Source of the DNA: Xanthobacteraceae bacterium
GTDB taxonomy: Bacteria > Pseudomonadota > Alphaproteobacteria > Rhizobiales > Xanthobacteraceae
NCBI GenBank assembly: GCA_019750915.1
Contig: JAIENY010000005.1
Coordinates: forward strand, 1 to 64,000
Direction: 5' to 3'
DNA length: 64,000 nucleotides
Numbering within the stretch: position 1 is the stretch's first letter; each line of letters starts with the position of its first letter. The position numbers and the translations under genes are program-made. Positions 17,442-26,405 of the stretch are shown piece by piece. The notes beneath the pieces are model-generated. The model was not told where the DNA came from, searched no databases, and saw only the letters and a list, made by a program, of their open reading frames with translations.

Positions 17442-19877
17442 CTAAGAGATAGCGACTTGATAATTTGCACCTTCCCATGTGTTTCGAAGCGGCCAATAGA
17501 AGGTGAACCGAATAACGGTTCCGGGCGCAAATGGTTCGGTCGCGATGTCGTAGATAAATGTCTGCAATCCAGTTGCCTCTGCGTGGTCGTCCTGCACCGT
17601 AGCCCAGTCGTCGACAGACCAATGGATCAATGCCGGCTCTGGCAGGTCAAGACGCAAAACGCGATCCTTGACGATCCACCCGATCATGGACGTTGGCCGC
17701 CACACGATTGGCGCTGGCGGCGGACTGCCCTTGACATGCCGCTCATGAGTGTGACGCGGCATGTCGAAGACGGCGCCATCGCGCAGCGAGCGAAGCAACT
17801 TGATGTGCTCGGCATGAGCCCACACCAGCGGCATCGCACTACCCGAAGGACGGCCGAGGTAAAGCTCTCGCTCAGGAATGTCTGCGCTGTCCCAGATCTG
17901 TTCGGGCAACAATCCGCCGCTCGACGCGGAATCTTCAAGAGCCGTCAGCAAGCGCCGGGCCTCATCGTACCGTCCCGCGGCAATCTCGTAATGCGCCCGC
18001 TCGCCCGTCAACAAAGGCCAAAGCCGACCGATACCGGACCCGTTGAATGGCGTGCCGTCGGCGTGCTCACCATACCCGTCATCGTTATAGCGGTACCAGT
18101 AAGAGCCGGATGGCAATTCGCGTTTTAGCAACATGTCGATCGCCTTTACGGTATTGACGATCCGTGGGTCATCCGCAGCGCGCAGACCGAACCTCACCAA
18201 TGCGAGAGCGTCTGGACTGATAAGGCGGTTAGCTTCGAGGACGGTATTGCCATCCTCACGGTTTCGGATGGGAATGGGTCCGCGCGAATAGCAATTCGGT
18301 CCGCCGTCAAACCCGATACGCATGTAATAACCGTCGATGCCGAGGCTGCGAGAGAGTTCCGTATCGACGGCATAAGTCCAAACATCGATCTGTTCGTTCC
18401 AGAAATCAGCTGTTTGGCGCAGGTATTTTGCAGCCATATCCAAGCCCATGAGATCCATGGCCTCGGCCGCCGCAAGCAATGCCGAAATCTCAACGGCCAA
18501 CGTGAACGGTGAATAGCCACCATCCTCTTCCCAGCGATCCTGAGGTGTCGCCGGTCCGTTGCGAACGATGAAACTGGCGGCGCTCGCGATCATTGCGTTA
18601 TAACGCTGCCGCTCGGACGGCTCAATCGCGTCCTCACGAACCAGCATATCATACAGAACGATCGGAAAGGCTGTTTCGTCCATCTGGACACCCCTCCAGT
18701 ATGGGCGCCCGTCGAGCCAGGAATTTTGCGACCAGTGCCCATCCGCTTCCTGGGTCGCGACAAGATAATCCAGTACAGCTTTTGCTTCCACCTTTGTCCC
18801 GGCCGCAAGCAGACCGACCGCTGTCTCGACAAGATCGCGAGGCCAGATCAGATGATAGCCGCCGAGATCATCGTCGCCTTTTGAGAAGCCCCACGGAATC
18901 GAAAGGCTCGCGATCATTGCTCCGGAGGGCTCGTCCCTGTGGCTGGCAAGCACGGCGGTGCTAACACGAAATCTGTTGAGCCCGGCTGCATCGTCCGGCT
19001 GATCCAGCGGAAGAAGCTTGCGTTGCCATTCACGCCAGCCCACGCAGTACCTTTCAAGCGCACGATCCAGCGGCTGTTGCAACCCGAGCAGCGCTCGAAT
19101 GGCCGCTTCCTCCGGCAACACACCGAAGCCGATCGCCAGCGCGAACCTGCCCTCATTCGCGAGCAGATCGACGGTACCAGTCAGGGCGACGTTGCCCTCT
19201 TCAGCGCACCGAAACTCTGTTCTGACGCCTTCGCCGCGCGACAGCGTCTGCCAGCCGTCCGAAAAGCCGACATAGCCGGCGGAACGCGCCAGCCAGGGCA
19301 CCGACGACGCGACTGCGAACGCCTGCAACCGACCTTTCGCAAACAGCATTTGCCTGCCTTTGAAGTCATCGTACCACGCAGTGTTGTTAGCTCCGGCGTT
19401 GACGAGATGCGGCGAAACAAGAGCATGAAGATTGTAGTCCGAGAGATTGCCGACCAGCGCTTCGAAATGGACGTCCTGAAATACGACCTCGCGAACTGGA
19501 TCGGAGAAAACCGTTTTTGAAATGCGGTATCGTCCGTCATTCGAACTGTTGACGAGACGAAATGCGGGAACTCCATCCTCGACCATCTCGATAAAGCTAT
19601 CGGTATCCCTCTTCTCCTCGGAAAAATATCCGTCGCCGGTGACCATGAATCCGAAGTCCCGGATGCAGGCAGTGTCGAGGCGGGGCGCGTAAATTTCATT
19701 GAGAATGCCGTGGCTGATCGTGAACCAGACCCGGCTTTCGGCCGTCGCTGCAGTGCCCACTCCACTCTTTGCGCTCGAGGTCCAACGCGGCGCAATACCG
19801 GGGGCTCCCTCAGGATTTTTGAAATCTGTCACGCCACGGTCCCGGTTATTTAACGGACCGCAGCCTAACCTGCGCAT
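17442..19877 (-). CDS. Glucoamylase-type GH15 glycoside hydrolase
   Basis: An 811-aa, signal-less enzyme with the prokaryotic glucoamylase layout: an N-terminal beta-sandwich (to about residue 290) and an (alpha/alpha)6 catalytic barrel. Conserved catalytic-domain segments are GGYHLIWPRDLVETA, PYWRGVQMDETAFPI and GLLPEQIWDS; the glutamates of the last two regions are the expected acid/base pair. A further C-terminal segment of about 70 residues follows. It releases glucose from alpha-1,4 (or trehalose-like) glucans inside the cell. The frame also opens at a GTG at 19901. It is divergent from the Gly-rich gene and near the GH13 gene. Confidence 0.88.
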   Translation of the reverse strand: MRRLGCGPLNNRDRGVTDFKNPEGAPGIAPRWTSSAKSGVGTAATAESRVWFTISHGILNEIYAPRLDTACIRDFGFMVTGDGYFSEEKRDTDSFIEMVEDGVPAFRLVNSSNDGRYRISKTVFSDPVREVVFQDVHFEALVGNLSDYNLHALVSPHLVNAGANNTAWYDDFKGRQMLFAKGRLQAFAVASSVPWLARSAGYVGFSDGWQTLSRGEGVRTEFRCAEEGNVALTGTVDLLANEGRFALAIGFGVLPEEAAIRALLGLQQPLDRALERYCVGWREWQRKLLPLDQPDDAAGLNRFRVSTAVLASHRDEPSGAMIASLSIPWGFSKGDDDLGGYHLIWPRDLVETAVGLLAAGTKVEAKAVLDYLVATQEADGHWSQNSWLDGRPYWRGVQMDETAFPIVLYDMLVREDAIEPSERQRYNAMIASAASFIVRNGPATPQDRWEEDGGYSPFTLAVEISALLAAAEAMDLMGLDMAAKYLRQTADFWNEQIDVWTYAVDTELSRSLGIDGYYMRIGFDGGPNCYSRGPIPIRNREDGNTVLEANRLISPDALALVRFGLRAADDPRIVNTVKAIDMLLKRELPSGSYWYRYNDDGYGEHADGTPFNGSGIGRLWPLLTGERAHYEIAAGRYDEARRLLTALEDSASSGGLLPEQIWDSADIPERELYLGRPSGSAMPLVWAHAEHIKLLRSLRDGAVFDMPRHTHERHVKGSPPPAPIVWRPTSMIGWIVKDRVLRLDLPEPALIHWSVDDWATVQDDHAEATGLQTFIYDIATEPFAPGTVIRFTFYWPLRNTWEGANYQVAIS

Positions 19878-20026
19878 GGTTAGGTCGCCACATCCGATCA
19901 CTCAAGCGTGACACTATGCTTTCCGCTTAACCATGTGGACCCTGATCTTCTCTTGCGGAACGGTAAATGGGGTCTGTGCGTTACGCGATCTTCTGTTTTT
20001 TCGTGCTGACACCAGGGAGACAACAA

Positions 20027-20416
20027 ATGTGGCGTAAAGCGACAGTTGGAATAGCTGCGATAGCCTTGGCGATGGTGGTAGCCACAGGAGACGCTTCCGC
20101 TCGAGGTTGGGGGCATGGCGGCGGTGGCTGGCATGGTGGCGGCTGGCACGGCGGTGGCGGTTGGCACGGCGGAGGATGGCGCGGCGGTGGTTGGGGCTGG
20201 GGACCGGCCGCTGCTGGTATTGGACTTGGTCTCGGCTTGGCGGGAGCGGCTGCTTATGGCGCCTATGGCTATGGCTATCCCTATTATGGATATCCCGGTG
20301 GTTACTACGGTTATCCCTATGCTTCCTACGCCTACTACGGCGGCGGCTGCATAAGGGCGCGGCGCGTCTGGACGCCTTATGGATGGCGTATCCGTCGCGT
20401 GAACGTCTGCTACTGA
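20027..20416 (+). CDS. Gly/His/Trp- and Tyr-rich exported protein
   Basis: A 129-aa low-complexity protein. A signal peptide (about residues 1-25, cleavage near SAR) precedes a GGGWHGGGWHGG-type tract, then a short hydrophobic Gly/Ala stretch and a Tyr/Gly/Pro repeat (YGYPYYGYPGGYYGYP). It ends in a basic region with two cysteines. Similar short glycine-rich secreted proteins are common in Bradyrhizobium relatives, without known function. AGGGAG lies 8 bases before the chosen ATG. Confidence 0.75.
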   Translation: MWRKATVGIAAIALAMVVATGDASARGWGHGGGGWHGGGWHGGGGWHGGGWRGGGWGWGPAAAGIGLGLGLAGAAAYGAYGYGYPYYGYPGGYYGYPYASYAYYGGGCIRARRVWTPYGWRIRRVNVCY

Positions 20417-20434
20417 TCAGAACGATCAAAGTAA

Positions 20435-20469
20435 GACATGGCTGGCAATGTGCTCTGGCGGGCCATGTC
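20435..20469 (+). terminator. Hairpin after the Gly-rich gene
   Basis: 8-bp perfect arms GACATGGC/GCCATGTC with a 19-base GC-rich loop, 18 bases past the stop and before the GH13 gene. No T-run is present. Confidence 0.35.
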
Positions 20470-20536
20470 ATAAGCTCATTTCAAACAGCGGTTAGGCTTG
20501 CAGCTGAAACCGCAATATTTCTGCTGCAAAGGCTTC

Positions 20537-22138
20537 ATGAGCAAACCGCTGTGGTGGCAGACGGCCACGATCTATCAGGTCTATCCGCGCTCTTTCCAGG
20601 ACTCCAACGGTGACGGCGTCGGCGACCTCCCCGGCCTGACCCGGCGGCTTCCGTATCTGAAAGACCTCGGCATCGATGCGGTCTGGGTATCGCCGATATT
20701 CTGTTCGCCGATGGCCGACTTCGGCTACGACATTTCCGACTATCGCGCGATCGATCCGCTGTTCGGCACGATGGAAAATTTCGACGAGATGCTGACCGTG
20801 GCCCACGGCCTCGGACTCAAGCTGTTGCTCGACTTCGTACCCAACCACACGTCCGATCGGCACCCCTGGTTTTTGAAAAGCCTCTCTTCGAAGCAGAACG
20901 ACAAGCGCGACTGGTACATCTGGCAAGATCCCGCACCCGATGGGGGACCGCCGAACAACTGGTTGTCCGAATTCGGCGGCAGCGCATGGCAATTCGATGC
21001 GGCGAGCGGCCAATATTACTATCACGCCTTCCTCGCATCGCAGCCTGATTTGAACTGGCGAAACCCGAATGTCCGCGAAGCGATGCATGACAACATGCGT
21101 TTCTGGCTCCGAAAAGGCGTCGATGGATTCCGCGTCGACGTGATCTGGCATTTGATGAAGGACGAACAGTTTCGAAATAACCCGCCGAATTCAGCTTACG
21201 TGAAAGGCAGACCGCCGCATCAAAGGATCATTCCGCTCTATTCGGCCGACGTCCCCGAAGTTCATGATGTCATCAAGGGGCTGCGGGCCGTGATTGACGA
21301 ATTCGATGAGCGTTTATTGATCGGAGAAATCTACCTTCCGCTGGAAAAACTCGTCACCTATTACGGCCAGATTCTTCAAGGCGTACATCTGCCATTTAAT
21401 TTCACGCTGCTCGAAACCGGGTGGAGTGCGATCGAGATCGCGAAACTCGTATCGAACTACGAAGCACTTCTCCCGGAGGGCGGTTGGCCTAACTGGGTCC
21501 TGAGCAACCACGATCGTCCTCGCGTGGCAACGCGCGTCGGCCGGGATCAGGCGCCGGTGACCGCGATGCTGCTGCTGACATTACGCGGCACACCCACGAT
21601 TTATTACGGTGACGAGCTCGGTCTTCCCCATGTCGAAATTCCTCCAGACCGCATTCGTGATCCATTTGAAAAGAACGTACCGGGTATCGGCGTCGGTCGC
21701 GATGGCGCACGCACGCCGATGCAGTGGGACGCGTCCCCCTTCGCAGGATTTTCGACGGTCGAACCGTGGCTTCCGCTGGCGCCGGACTGGCCCGCAAACA
21801 ATGTGGAGAATTTGCGGCAGGATCAAACGTCGATCTACTGCCTTTATCGTAATCTGATCGCGTTACGGCGCGACTCACCTGTACTCTCGACCGGCACCTA
21901 TCGGCCCATCGCTGTCTCGGGTGATTTGATGCTCTACGTCCGCGAGCTGGATCGCGAGCGCATACTCGTCGCGCTGAATTTCGGATCGTCACCGATCGAA
22001 GCCGAGTTTCCATCAATTCATCTCCACGGCACTGTCCTGCTTTCGACATATGGAGATCGTGAAGGTGAAAAAGTAACGCAACTCGATTTACGCGGGAATG
22101 AAGGACTTCTAATTCGACTTCCAGACGCAACGATATGA
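20537..22138 (+). CDS. GH13 alpha-glucosidase (oligo-1,6-glucosidase type)
   Basis: A 533-aa cytoplasmic enzyme that hydrolyses terminal glucose from short oligosaccharides. All GH13 regions are visible: DFVPNHTS (99-106), GFRVDVIWHL with nucleophile Asp201, LIGEIYLP with acid/base Glu264, and VLSNHDRPR with Asp326. The QDSNGDGVGDLPG calcium-site-like motif near residue 21 is typical of the GH13_17/23/30 alpha-glucosidase group. The ATG at 20537 has AAAGG 5 bases upstream and starts with the conserved WW-IYQVYPRSF context. It may cooperate with the GH15 enzyme in glycogen or maltooligosaccharide use. Confidence 0.92.
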   Translation: MSKPLWWQTATIYQVYPRSFQDSNGDGVGDLPGLTRRLPYLKDLGIDAVWVSPIFCSPMADFGYDISDYRAIDPLFGTMENFDEMLTVAHGLGLKLLLDFVPNHTSDRHPWFLKSLSSKQNDKRDWYIWQDPAPDGGPPNNWLSEFGGSAWQFDAASGQYYYHAFLASQPDLNWRNPNVREAMHDNMRFWLRKGVDGFRVDVIWHLMKDEQFRNNPPNSAYVKGRPPHQRIIPLYSADVPEVHDVIKGLRAVIDEFDERLLIGEIYLPLEKLVTYYGQILQGVHLPFNFTLLETGWSAIEIAKLVSNYEALLPEGGWPNWVLSNHDRPRVATRVGRDQAPVTAMLLLTLRGTPTIYYGDELGLPHVEIPPDRIRDPFEKNVPGIGVGRDGARTPMQWDASPFAGFSTVEPWLPLAPDWPANNVENLRQDQTSIYCLYRNLIALRRDSPVLSTGTYRPIAVSGDLMLYVRELDRERILVALNFGSSPIEAEFPSIHLHGTVLLSTYGDREGEKVTQLDLRGNEGLLIRLPDATI

Positions 22139-22234
22139 CGACATTCGAGTTACCTCCCCGGGCACCCTTGGCGAGCAATGGAATCGCTTCGGCGATTTCC
22201 GAATCAGCAACGTTCACGGTTAACGAGGAAACGA

Positions 22235-22447
22235 ATGAATCGTCTGAATTCGAAAGTCTGGTCTGATCACGATCTGAAGAAACTGCGAGACTATGCCGAA
22301 GACGGCGCATCGCCATATCGGACGGCGGCCGCTCTCAACCGAACCGTGGCGGGCGTGCGGAGCATGGCGCAGCGCCACGGTATTCGCTTCGTACCAACAA
22401 AAATGAAGAGCATAAGCCGCCCGGCTGGAATGTCGAGCGGCGCTTGA
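22235..22447 (+). CDS. Small SANT/Myb-like helical protein
   Basis: A 70-aa protein. The core WSDHDLKKLRDYAEDGASPYRTAAALNR is followed by an NRTVAGVRSMAQRHG helix. This is the pattern of a tryptophan-anchored, helix-turn-helix SANT-like or GcrA-like N-terminal domain. Such small proteins are widespread in Rhizobiales with unknown targets. The ATG has GAGGAAAC just upstream. DNA binding is inferred from the fold-like pattern only. Confidence 0.55.
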   Translation: MNRLNSKVWSDHDLKKLRDYAEDGASPYRTAAALNRTVAGVRSMAQRHGIRFVPTKMKSISRPAGMSSGA

Positions 22448-22468
22448 TGAGAGACTGAAGCACTCGCG

Positions 22469-24802
22469 TTATGCGAGCGACCTCAGTTCATGAGCAGCCG
22501 CAACCATGTTGACCAGCGCCGGCCGCACCTCTTCCCAATTTCGCGTTTTCAACCCGCAATCTGGATTGATCCATATCTGCAGGTCGGAAAGGCGTTGTCG
22601 CGCGAGTTTGAGAAGATCGGTCATCTCGTCGATCTCCGGCACGCGCGGTGAATGAATGTCGTAAACGCCGGGGCCGATTTCATTCGGATAGCGATAGTTT
22701 TTGAACGCATCCAGCAACTCCATCTTCGAGCGCGATGTCTCAATCGAGATGACGTCGGCATCCATCGCACCAATCGCATCGATGATGTCGTTGAATTCCG
22801 AGTAGCACATGTGAGTGTGAATCTGGGTGGCGTCATTGACCCCGGACGCGCAGACGCGGAAGCTGCCAACCGCCCATTCAAGATATTTTTCCCATTCGGA
22901 TCGGCGCAACGGCAGACCTTCGCGAAGCGCCGCCTCGTCGATCTGGATCATTTTCGCGCCCGCCTTCTCGAGGTCGATGACTTCATCACGAATCGCCAGC
23001 GCAATCTGCTCGCAAGCCAGGCTGCGGGGAATGTCGTCTCGCACGAACGACCAGTTCAGGATCGTGACCGGACCTGTCAGCATGGCCTTCATCGGCTTCA
23101 GCGTCAGCGATTGAGAGTATTTCCACCATTCGACCGTCATCGGTTCCGGGCGCGAAACGTCCCCGAATAGTACAGGAGGACGAACGTAACGCGACCCGTA
23201 GCTCTGAACCCAGCCGTGCTTGGTGAAGGTGAAGCCCGACAGCTGCTCTCCGAAATACTGCACCATGTCATTCCGCTCGAACTCGCCATGCACCAGCACG
23301 TCAAGCCCAATCGCTTCTTGCCAATGGACAGCGCGCGCTGTTTCTTCCCTCAGAAAATGTTCGTAACTGGCATCGCTCAGCGTGCCTTTGGCATGAGCGG
23401 CGCGCGCCTTTCGCACATCTACCGTCTGGGGAAACGAGCCGATCGTGGTCGTGGGAAACAGCGGAAGGTTGAAGCGATGGCGCTGAACGATGGATCTGAC
23501 CTCGAAGGCGCTGTTTCGTGAACGCATCGCGTCATCGATCAAATTCACACGTCTGTCGACCTCAACGTTGTGGATTTTTGGCGACGACTTGCGCGTGATC
23601 GCAGCGTATTCGGACGCCGCCAGCGCCCCCTTGACCTCGTCGCGATGACCGGCAAGTGTCTTGCCGAGAACGACAAGTTCATCGATCTTCTGCAGTGAGA
23701 ACGCAAGCCAGCTTTTCACATCGGGATCGAGTCCGGTTTCCAGTTCCAGATCAATCGGCACATGCAGCATCGAACACGACGGTGCAATTTCGATCCAGTC
23801 GGCTCCTCGACCGGCGACAACGGGCAAGAGACGGTCAACGATCGACGGAAGATTCGCACGCCAGATGTTGCGGCCGTCGATCACTCCGAGCGACAGAACA
23901 AGGTACGGCCGCGCCTTTGCGAGAACCGCATCGAGTTGTTCCGGCGCGCGCACCAGATCGACGTGCAACCCCGCCACCGGCAACGACATCGCTGTTTCGA
24001 CATTATCCGCCAAGGCACCGAAATAGGTGTTGAGCATAATCTTGAGGCCGGGCACTGCCTGCGCGATCTCACCGTAAGCCCTGGCCAGCGCGTCGCGGGT
24101 CGCCTCATCGAGATCGATAACGAGGATCGGCTCGTCCAGCTGAACCCACTGCGCGCCCTCAGCAGCGAGACGTTTCAGCACCTCAATGTAAACCGGCACC
24201 AGATCGCCAAGCAATGACAGCGCGTCAAAAGATGTGTCCTTGCTCTTGCCGAGTTTGAGGAACGTGACGGGGCCGACCAGCACCGGCCTTGTCTCGATGC
24301 CGAGCGCCCTGGCTTCCTTGTACTCGTCGATCGGCTTGGTGGATGACAGCGCGAATGCCTGTCCGCGCGCGAACTCCGGCACCATGTAATGGTAGTTGGT
24401 GTCGAACCACTTCGTCATTTCCTGCGCGGGGACACCATGATGGTGATGGGTGTGGCCATGCGCGCAAGCGGCTTCCCCGCCTTCCGATCCACGCGCCATC
24501 GCGAAGTAGGTCGACAGAGGCACGGCGCCGTCCTTCCAGCCGTAAACATCCGGAACGGCGCCTACCATCACACTGGTGTCGAGTACATGATCGTAAAGTG
24601 AGAAATCGTTGGACGGGATCACGGTCACGCCGCGCGCTTTCTGGCGGGTCCAGTTTTCGGCGCGCAATCTCGCAGCAGTCGCAAGCAGCTCGGACTCGCT
24701 ACTCTTCCCGGCCCAAAAACTTTCAAGAGCGGCCTTCAATTCACGATGCGGACCGATACGCGGTGTGCCGAGCGTTGCGACGGCGAGTGACGAGACAGAC
24801 AT
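22469..24802 (-). CDS. metE: Cobalamin-independent methionine synthase
   Basis: 777 aa, full length for MetE, which transfers methyl from 5-methyltetrahydropteroyl-triglutamate to homocysteine. The N-terminal and C-terminal barrels are both present. The zinc site is recognisable in the C-terminal half: HTHMCYSEF (His, Cys), the Glu of SIETSRS, and the Cys of [10 protein letters not shown] His-rich loop ([10 protein letters not shown]) occurs near residue 120. Upstream lies a cobalamin riboswitch on the same strand, so expression should fall when B12 is available and a B12-dependent MetH can take over. Confidence 0.97.
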   Translation of the reverse strand: MSVSSLAVATLGTPRIGPHRELKAALESFWAGKSSESELLATAARLRAENWTRQKARGVTVIPSNDFSLYDHVLDTSVMVGAVPDVYGWKDGAVPLSTYFAMARGSEGGEAACAHGHTHHHHGVPAQEMTKWFDTNYHYMVPEFARGQAFALSSTKPIDEYKEARALGIETRPVLVGPVTFLKLGKSKDTSFDALSLLGDLVPVYIEVLKRLAAEGAQWVQLDEPILVIDLDEATRDALARAYGEIAQAVPGLKIMLNTYFGALADNVETAMSLPVAGLHVDLVRAPEQLDAVLAKARPYLVLSLGVIDGRNIWRANLPSIVDRLLPVVAGRGADWIEIAPSCSMLHVPIDLELETGLDPDVKSWLAFSLQKIDELVVLGKTLAGHRDEVKGALAASEYAAITRKSSPKIHNVEVDRRVNLIDDAMRSRNSAFEVRSIVQRHRFNLPLFPTTTIGSFPQTVDVRKARAAHAKGTLSDASYEHFLREETARAVHWQEAIGLDVLVHGEFERNDMVQYFGEQLSGFTFTKHGWVQSYGSRYVRPPVLFGDVSRPEPMTVEWWKYSQSLTLKPMKAMLTGPVTILNWSFVRDDIPRSLACEQIALAIRDEVIDLEKAGAKMIQIDEAALREGLPLRRSEWEKYLEWAVGSFRVCASGVNDATQIHTHMCYSEFNDIIDAIGAMDADVISIETSRSKMELLDAFKNYRYPNEIGPGVYDIHSPRVPEIDEMTDLLKLARQRLSDLQIWINPDCGLKTRNWEEVRPALVNMVAAAHELRSLA

Positions 24803-24809
24803 GCTTCAA

Positions 24810-24823
24810 CCCCGAAGTTGGGG
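24810..24823 (-). promoter_or_regulatory. Hairpin masking the metE ribosome-binding site
   Basis: CCCC-AACTTC-GGGG on the minus strand; the GGGG is the only Shine-Dalgarno-like sequence before the metE ATG, 7 bases away. It is the likely switching part of the riboswitch. Function is inferred. Confidence 0.5.
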
Positions 24824-24914
24824 GCGGCAGCTCATGGCGGACGCATGAAAACATGGCCGCCGCAACGGCCATCGCAAGCATCCCACCGGGAGAACCCCGC
24901 CCGTGGATAGATGG

Positions 24915-25075
24915 TGTCGCGGCAGGTCTCCTGGCTTGCGGGTCGCGGCCCACATCCGTCTTCCCAAGGCATTCGCCTCAGTGACTCGCATGGATGCAGG
25001 CTCGCCGCTCACAGTTGCGGGGGCAGCGCCGGATTTGCGCAAGAGCGCGTTTCACCGGCTTCCCTCTTAGCCTCG
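24915..25075 (-). ncRNA. Cobalamin riboswitch controlling metE
   Basis: Read on the minus strand, it contains the AAGAGGGAAGCCGGTGAA opening, the GCTGCCCCCGCAACTG core, and the B12 box AAGCCAGGAGACCTGCC (plus-strand 24921-24937). All the standard conserved blocks are in the right order. It lies 113 bases before metE. Binding of adenosylcobalamin should reduce MetE synthesis. Confidence 0.95.
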
Positions 25076-25154
25076 CATCGAACGGGATGCGAAGAACCTC
25101 GACAGCGGCGAATATGGCGGGGGATTGAAAACAGTCAACGCGGCGAGCGTGGGA

Positions 25155-25823
25155 TTATGGCTCGCCGCCGGTGGAATCCTGCCCATAGAACTTGACGCCA
25201 AGCTCGATCGGCTCACGTCCGTTGGCGCGGCGGTGGGCATTGGTATCACGCAGCGAATAGACGCAGCCGCAATATTCCTGCTGATAGAATTCCTCGCGCT
25301 TGCTGATGTCGATCATCCGGGCGGAGCCGCCACCCTTGCGCCAGTTGTAGTCCCAGTACTGCAGGCCATCATACTTGGAAGCGGCGCGCTTTCCGCAATC
25401 GTTGATCTGCGCCATGTTCTTCCAGCGGGAGATGCCAAGCGAACTCGTGATCACCGGGAATCCATTCTCGTGCGCGTAAAGCGCCGTGCGATCGAACCGC
25501 ATGTCAAAGCACATGGTGCAGCGGACGCCCCGCTCCGGCTCCCATTCCATCCCCTTGGCGCGGGCAAACCAATTATCCTTGTCGTAATCGGCGTCCACGA
25601 ACCCAACACCGTGCTTTTCCGCGAAACGTACATTCTCGTCCTTGCGCAGAAGATATTCACGCTCGGGGTGAATGTTCGGATTGTAGAAGAAGATGGTATA
25701 GTCGACGCCAGAGGCCAGCATCGCTTCCATGACCTCGCCGGAGCACGGCGCGCAACATGAATGCAGCAGGACTTTTTTCTGCCCACCGGGCGGATTCAGG
25801 ATCGGGCGGACATAATCGTTCAT
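25155..25823 (-). CDS. queH: Epoxyqueuosine reductase QueH
   Basis: A 222-aa member of the QueH (former DUF208) family, which reduces epoxyqueuosine to queuosine in tRNA and replaces QueG. The diagnostic cysteines are HSCCAPCS (residues 21-28), [10 protein letters not shown], and EYCGCVYS; these hold an iron-sulfur cluster and a second metal. The ATG at 25823 is used; another in-frame ATG lies 12 bases upstream. It is not obviously part of an operon and sits between the two riboswitches. Confidence 0.92.
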   Translation of the reverse strand: MNDYVRPILNPPGGQKKVLLHSCCAPCSGEVMEAMLASGVDYTIFFYNPNIHPEREYLLRKDENVRFAEKHGVGFVDADYDKDNWFARAKGMEWEPERGVRCTMCFDMRFDRTALYAHENGFPVITSSLGISRWKNMAQINDCGKRAASKYDGLQYWDYNWRKGGGSARMIDISKREEFYQQEYCGCVYSLRDTNAHRRANGREPIELGVKFYGQDSTGGEP

Positions 25824-25835
25824 CACAGGACTCAC

Positions 25836-26125
25836 TAGAGCCGAACTCGCTGGTCGTGGCTCGCGGGTTGGAGCCTTTATCTAATGTGAGCCTTCGCGTC
25901 CGTAAAGTTCGAGCACGATTCGGGATCGGCTTGCTGCCGCACTCTTGAAAAGGTTCTTGGCCGCGGAACCAGAATCGAAGCACTGTGCCTGTGCCTCGGG
26001 AGTTTACCTTTTTCCTTCTTGTGATCCGGAAAATCGGGGATATCGGGGACCGCCTTAAGAAGTTGTTGACTCTCGCAGGCGAATATCACCACATATAGGC
26101 GTCACGGTCCGCTAGACCTCAAAAT
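25836..26125. other. Intergenic stretch between queH and the nrdAB leader
   Basis: About 290 bases with no supported gene. It should hold the queH promoter and the nrdAB promoter. Near 25860 the DNA resembles a decayed tRNA T-arm context (CGCGGGTTGGAGCC), but no cloverleaf can be drawn. A 5-bp hairpin (CTAGA/TCTAG) lies at about 26112-26129 just before the riboswitch. Confidence 0.4.
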
Positions 26126-26129
26126 CTAG

Positions 26130-26292
26130 TGGCTAAGAGGGAAGCCGGTGAACCGCATGGGGAATGCGGAAATCCGGCGCTGCCCCCGCAACTGTCAGCA
26201 GCGAGCTGCTTCGCAACACAGTCACTGGCCTCACCGCCGGGAAGACATGAAGCCGCACCGACCTGCAAGCCAGGAGACCTGCCGCGACGCCA
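26130..26292 (+). ncRNA. Cobalamin riboswitch controlling nrdAB
   Basis: Contains the AAGAGGGAAGCCGGTGAA opening, TGCCCCCGCAACTGTCAGC core, a CACTGG...GGGAAGAC segment and the B12 box AAGCCAGGAGACCTGCC (26268-26284). It precedes the class I ribonucleotide reductase genes, an arrangement known from bacteria that also own a B12-dependent class II enzyme (NrdJ). Confidence 0.95.
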
Positions 26293-26328
26293 AGAAAACG
26301 TCCACGGACGGGGTGTCCGGCGGTCGCC

Positions 26329-26398
26329 AGCATTCGGCTGACCTGCCGAATGCTCAAGCGCCTCGAATCCCCGTCACTATCAAACTCGCATCACGGGG
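26329..26398 (+). promoter_or_regulatory. Expression platform of the nrdAB riboswitch
   Basis: A perfect 10-bp hairpin (AGCATTCGGC/GCCGAATGCT, 26329-26354) is followed by CCCCGT (26369-26374), which can pair with ACGGGG (26393-26398). The latter is the Shine-Dalgarno sequence 7 bases before the nrdA ATG. Translation control is inferred. Confidence 0.5.
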
Positions 26399-26405
26399 CT
26401 AGTCG

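Noticed and set aside
25845..25985. tRNA T-arm-like sequence with short frames on both strands
   Set aside because: The motif is degenerate and no cloverleaf forms; the frames have no ribosome site or family.
26105..26130. tRNA-Leu-like anticodon stem and loop (CTAGA-CCTCAAAA-TCTAG)
   Set aside because: No acceptor, D or T arms can be formed around it; it directly abuts the riboswitch.
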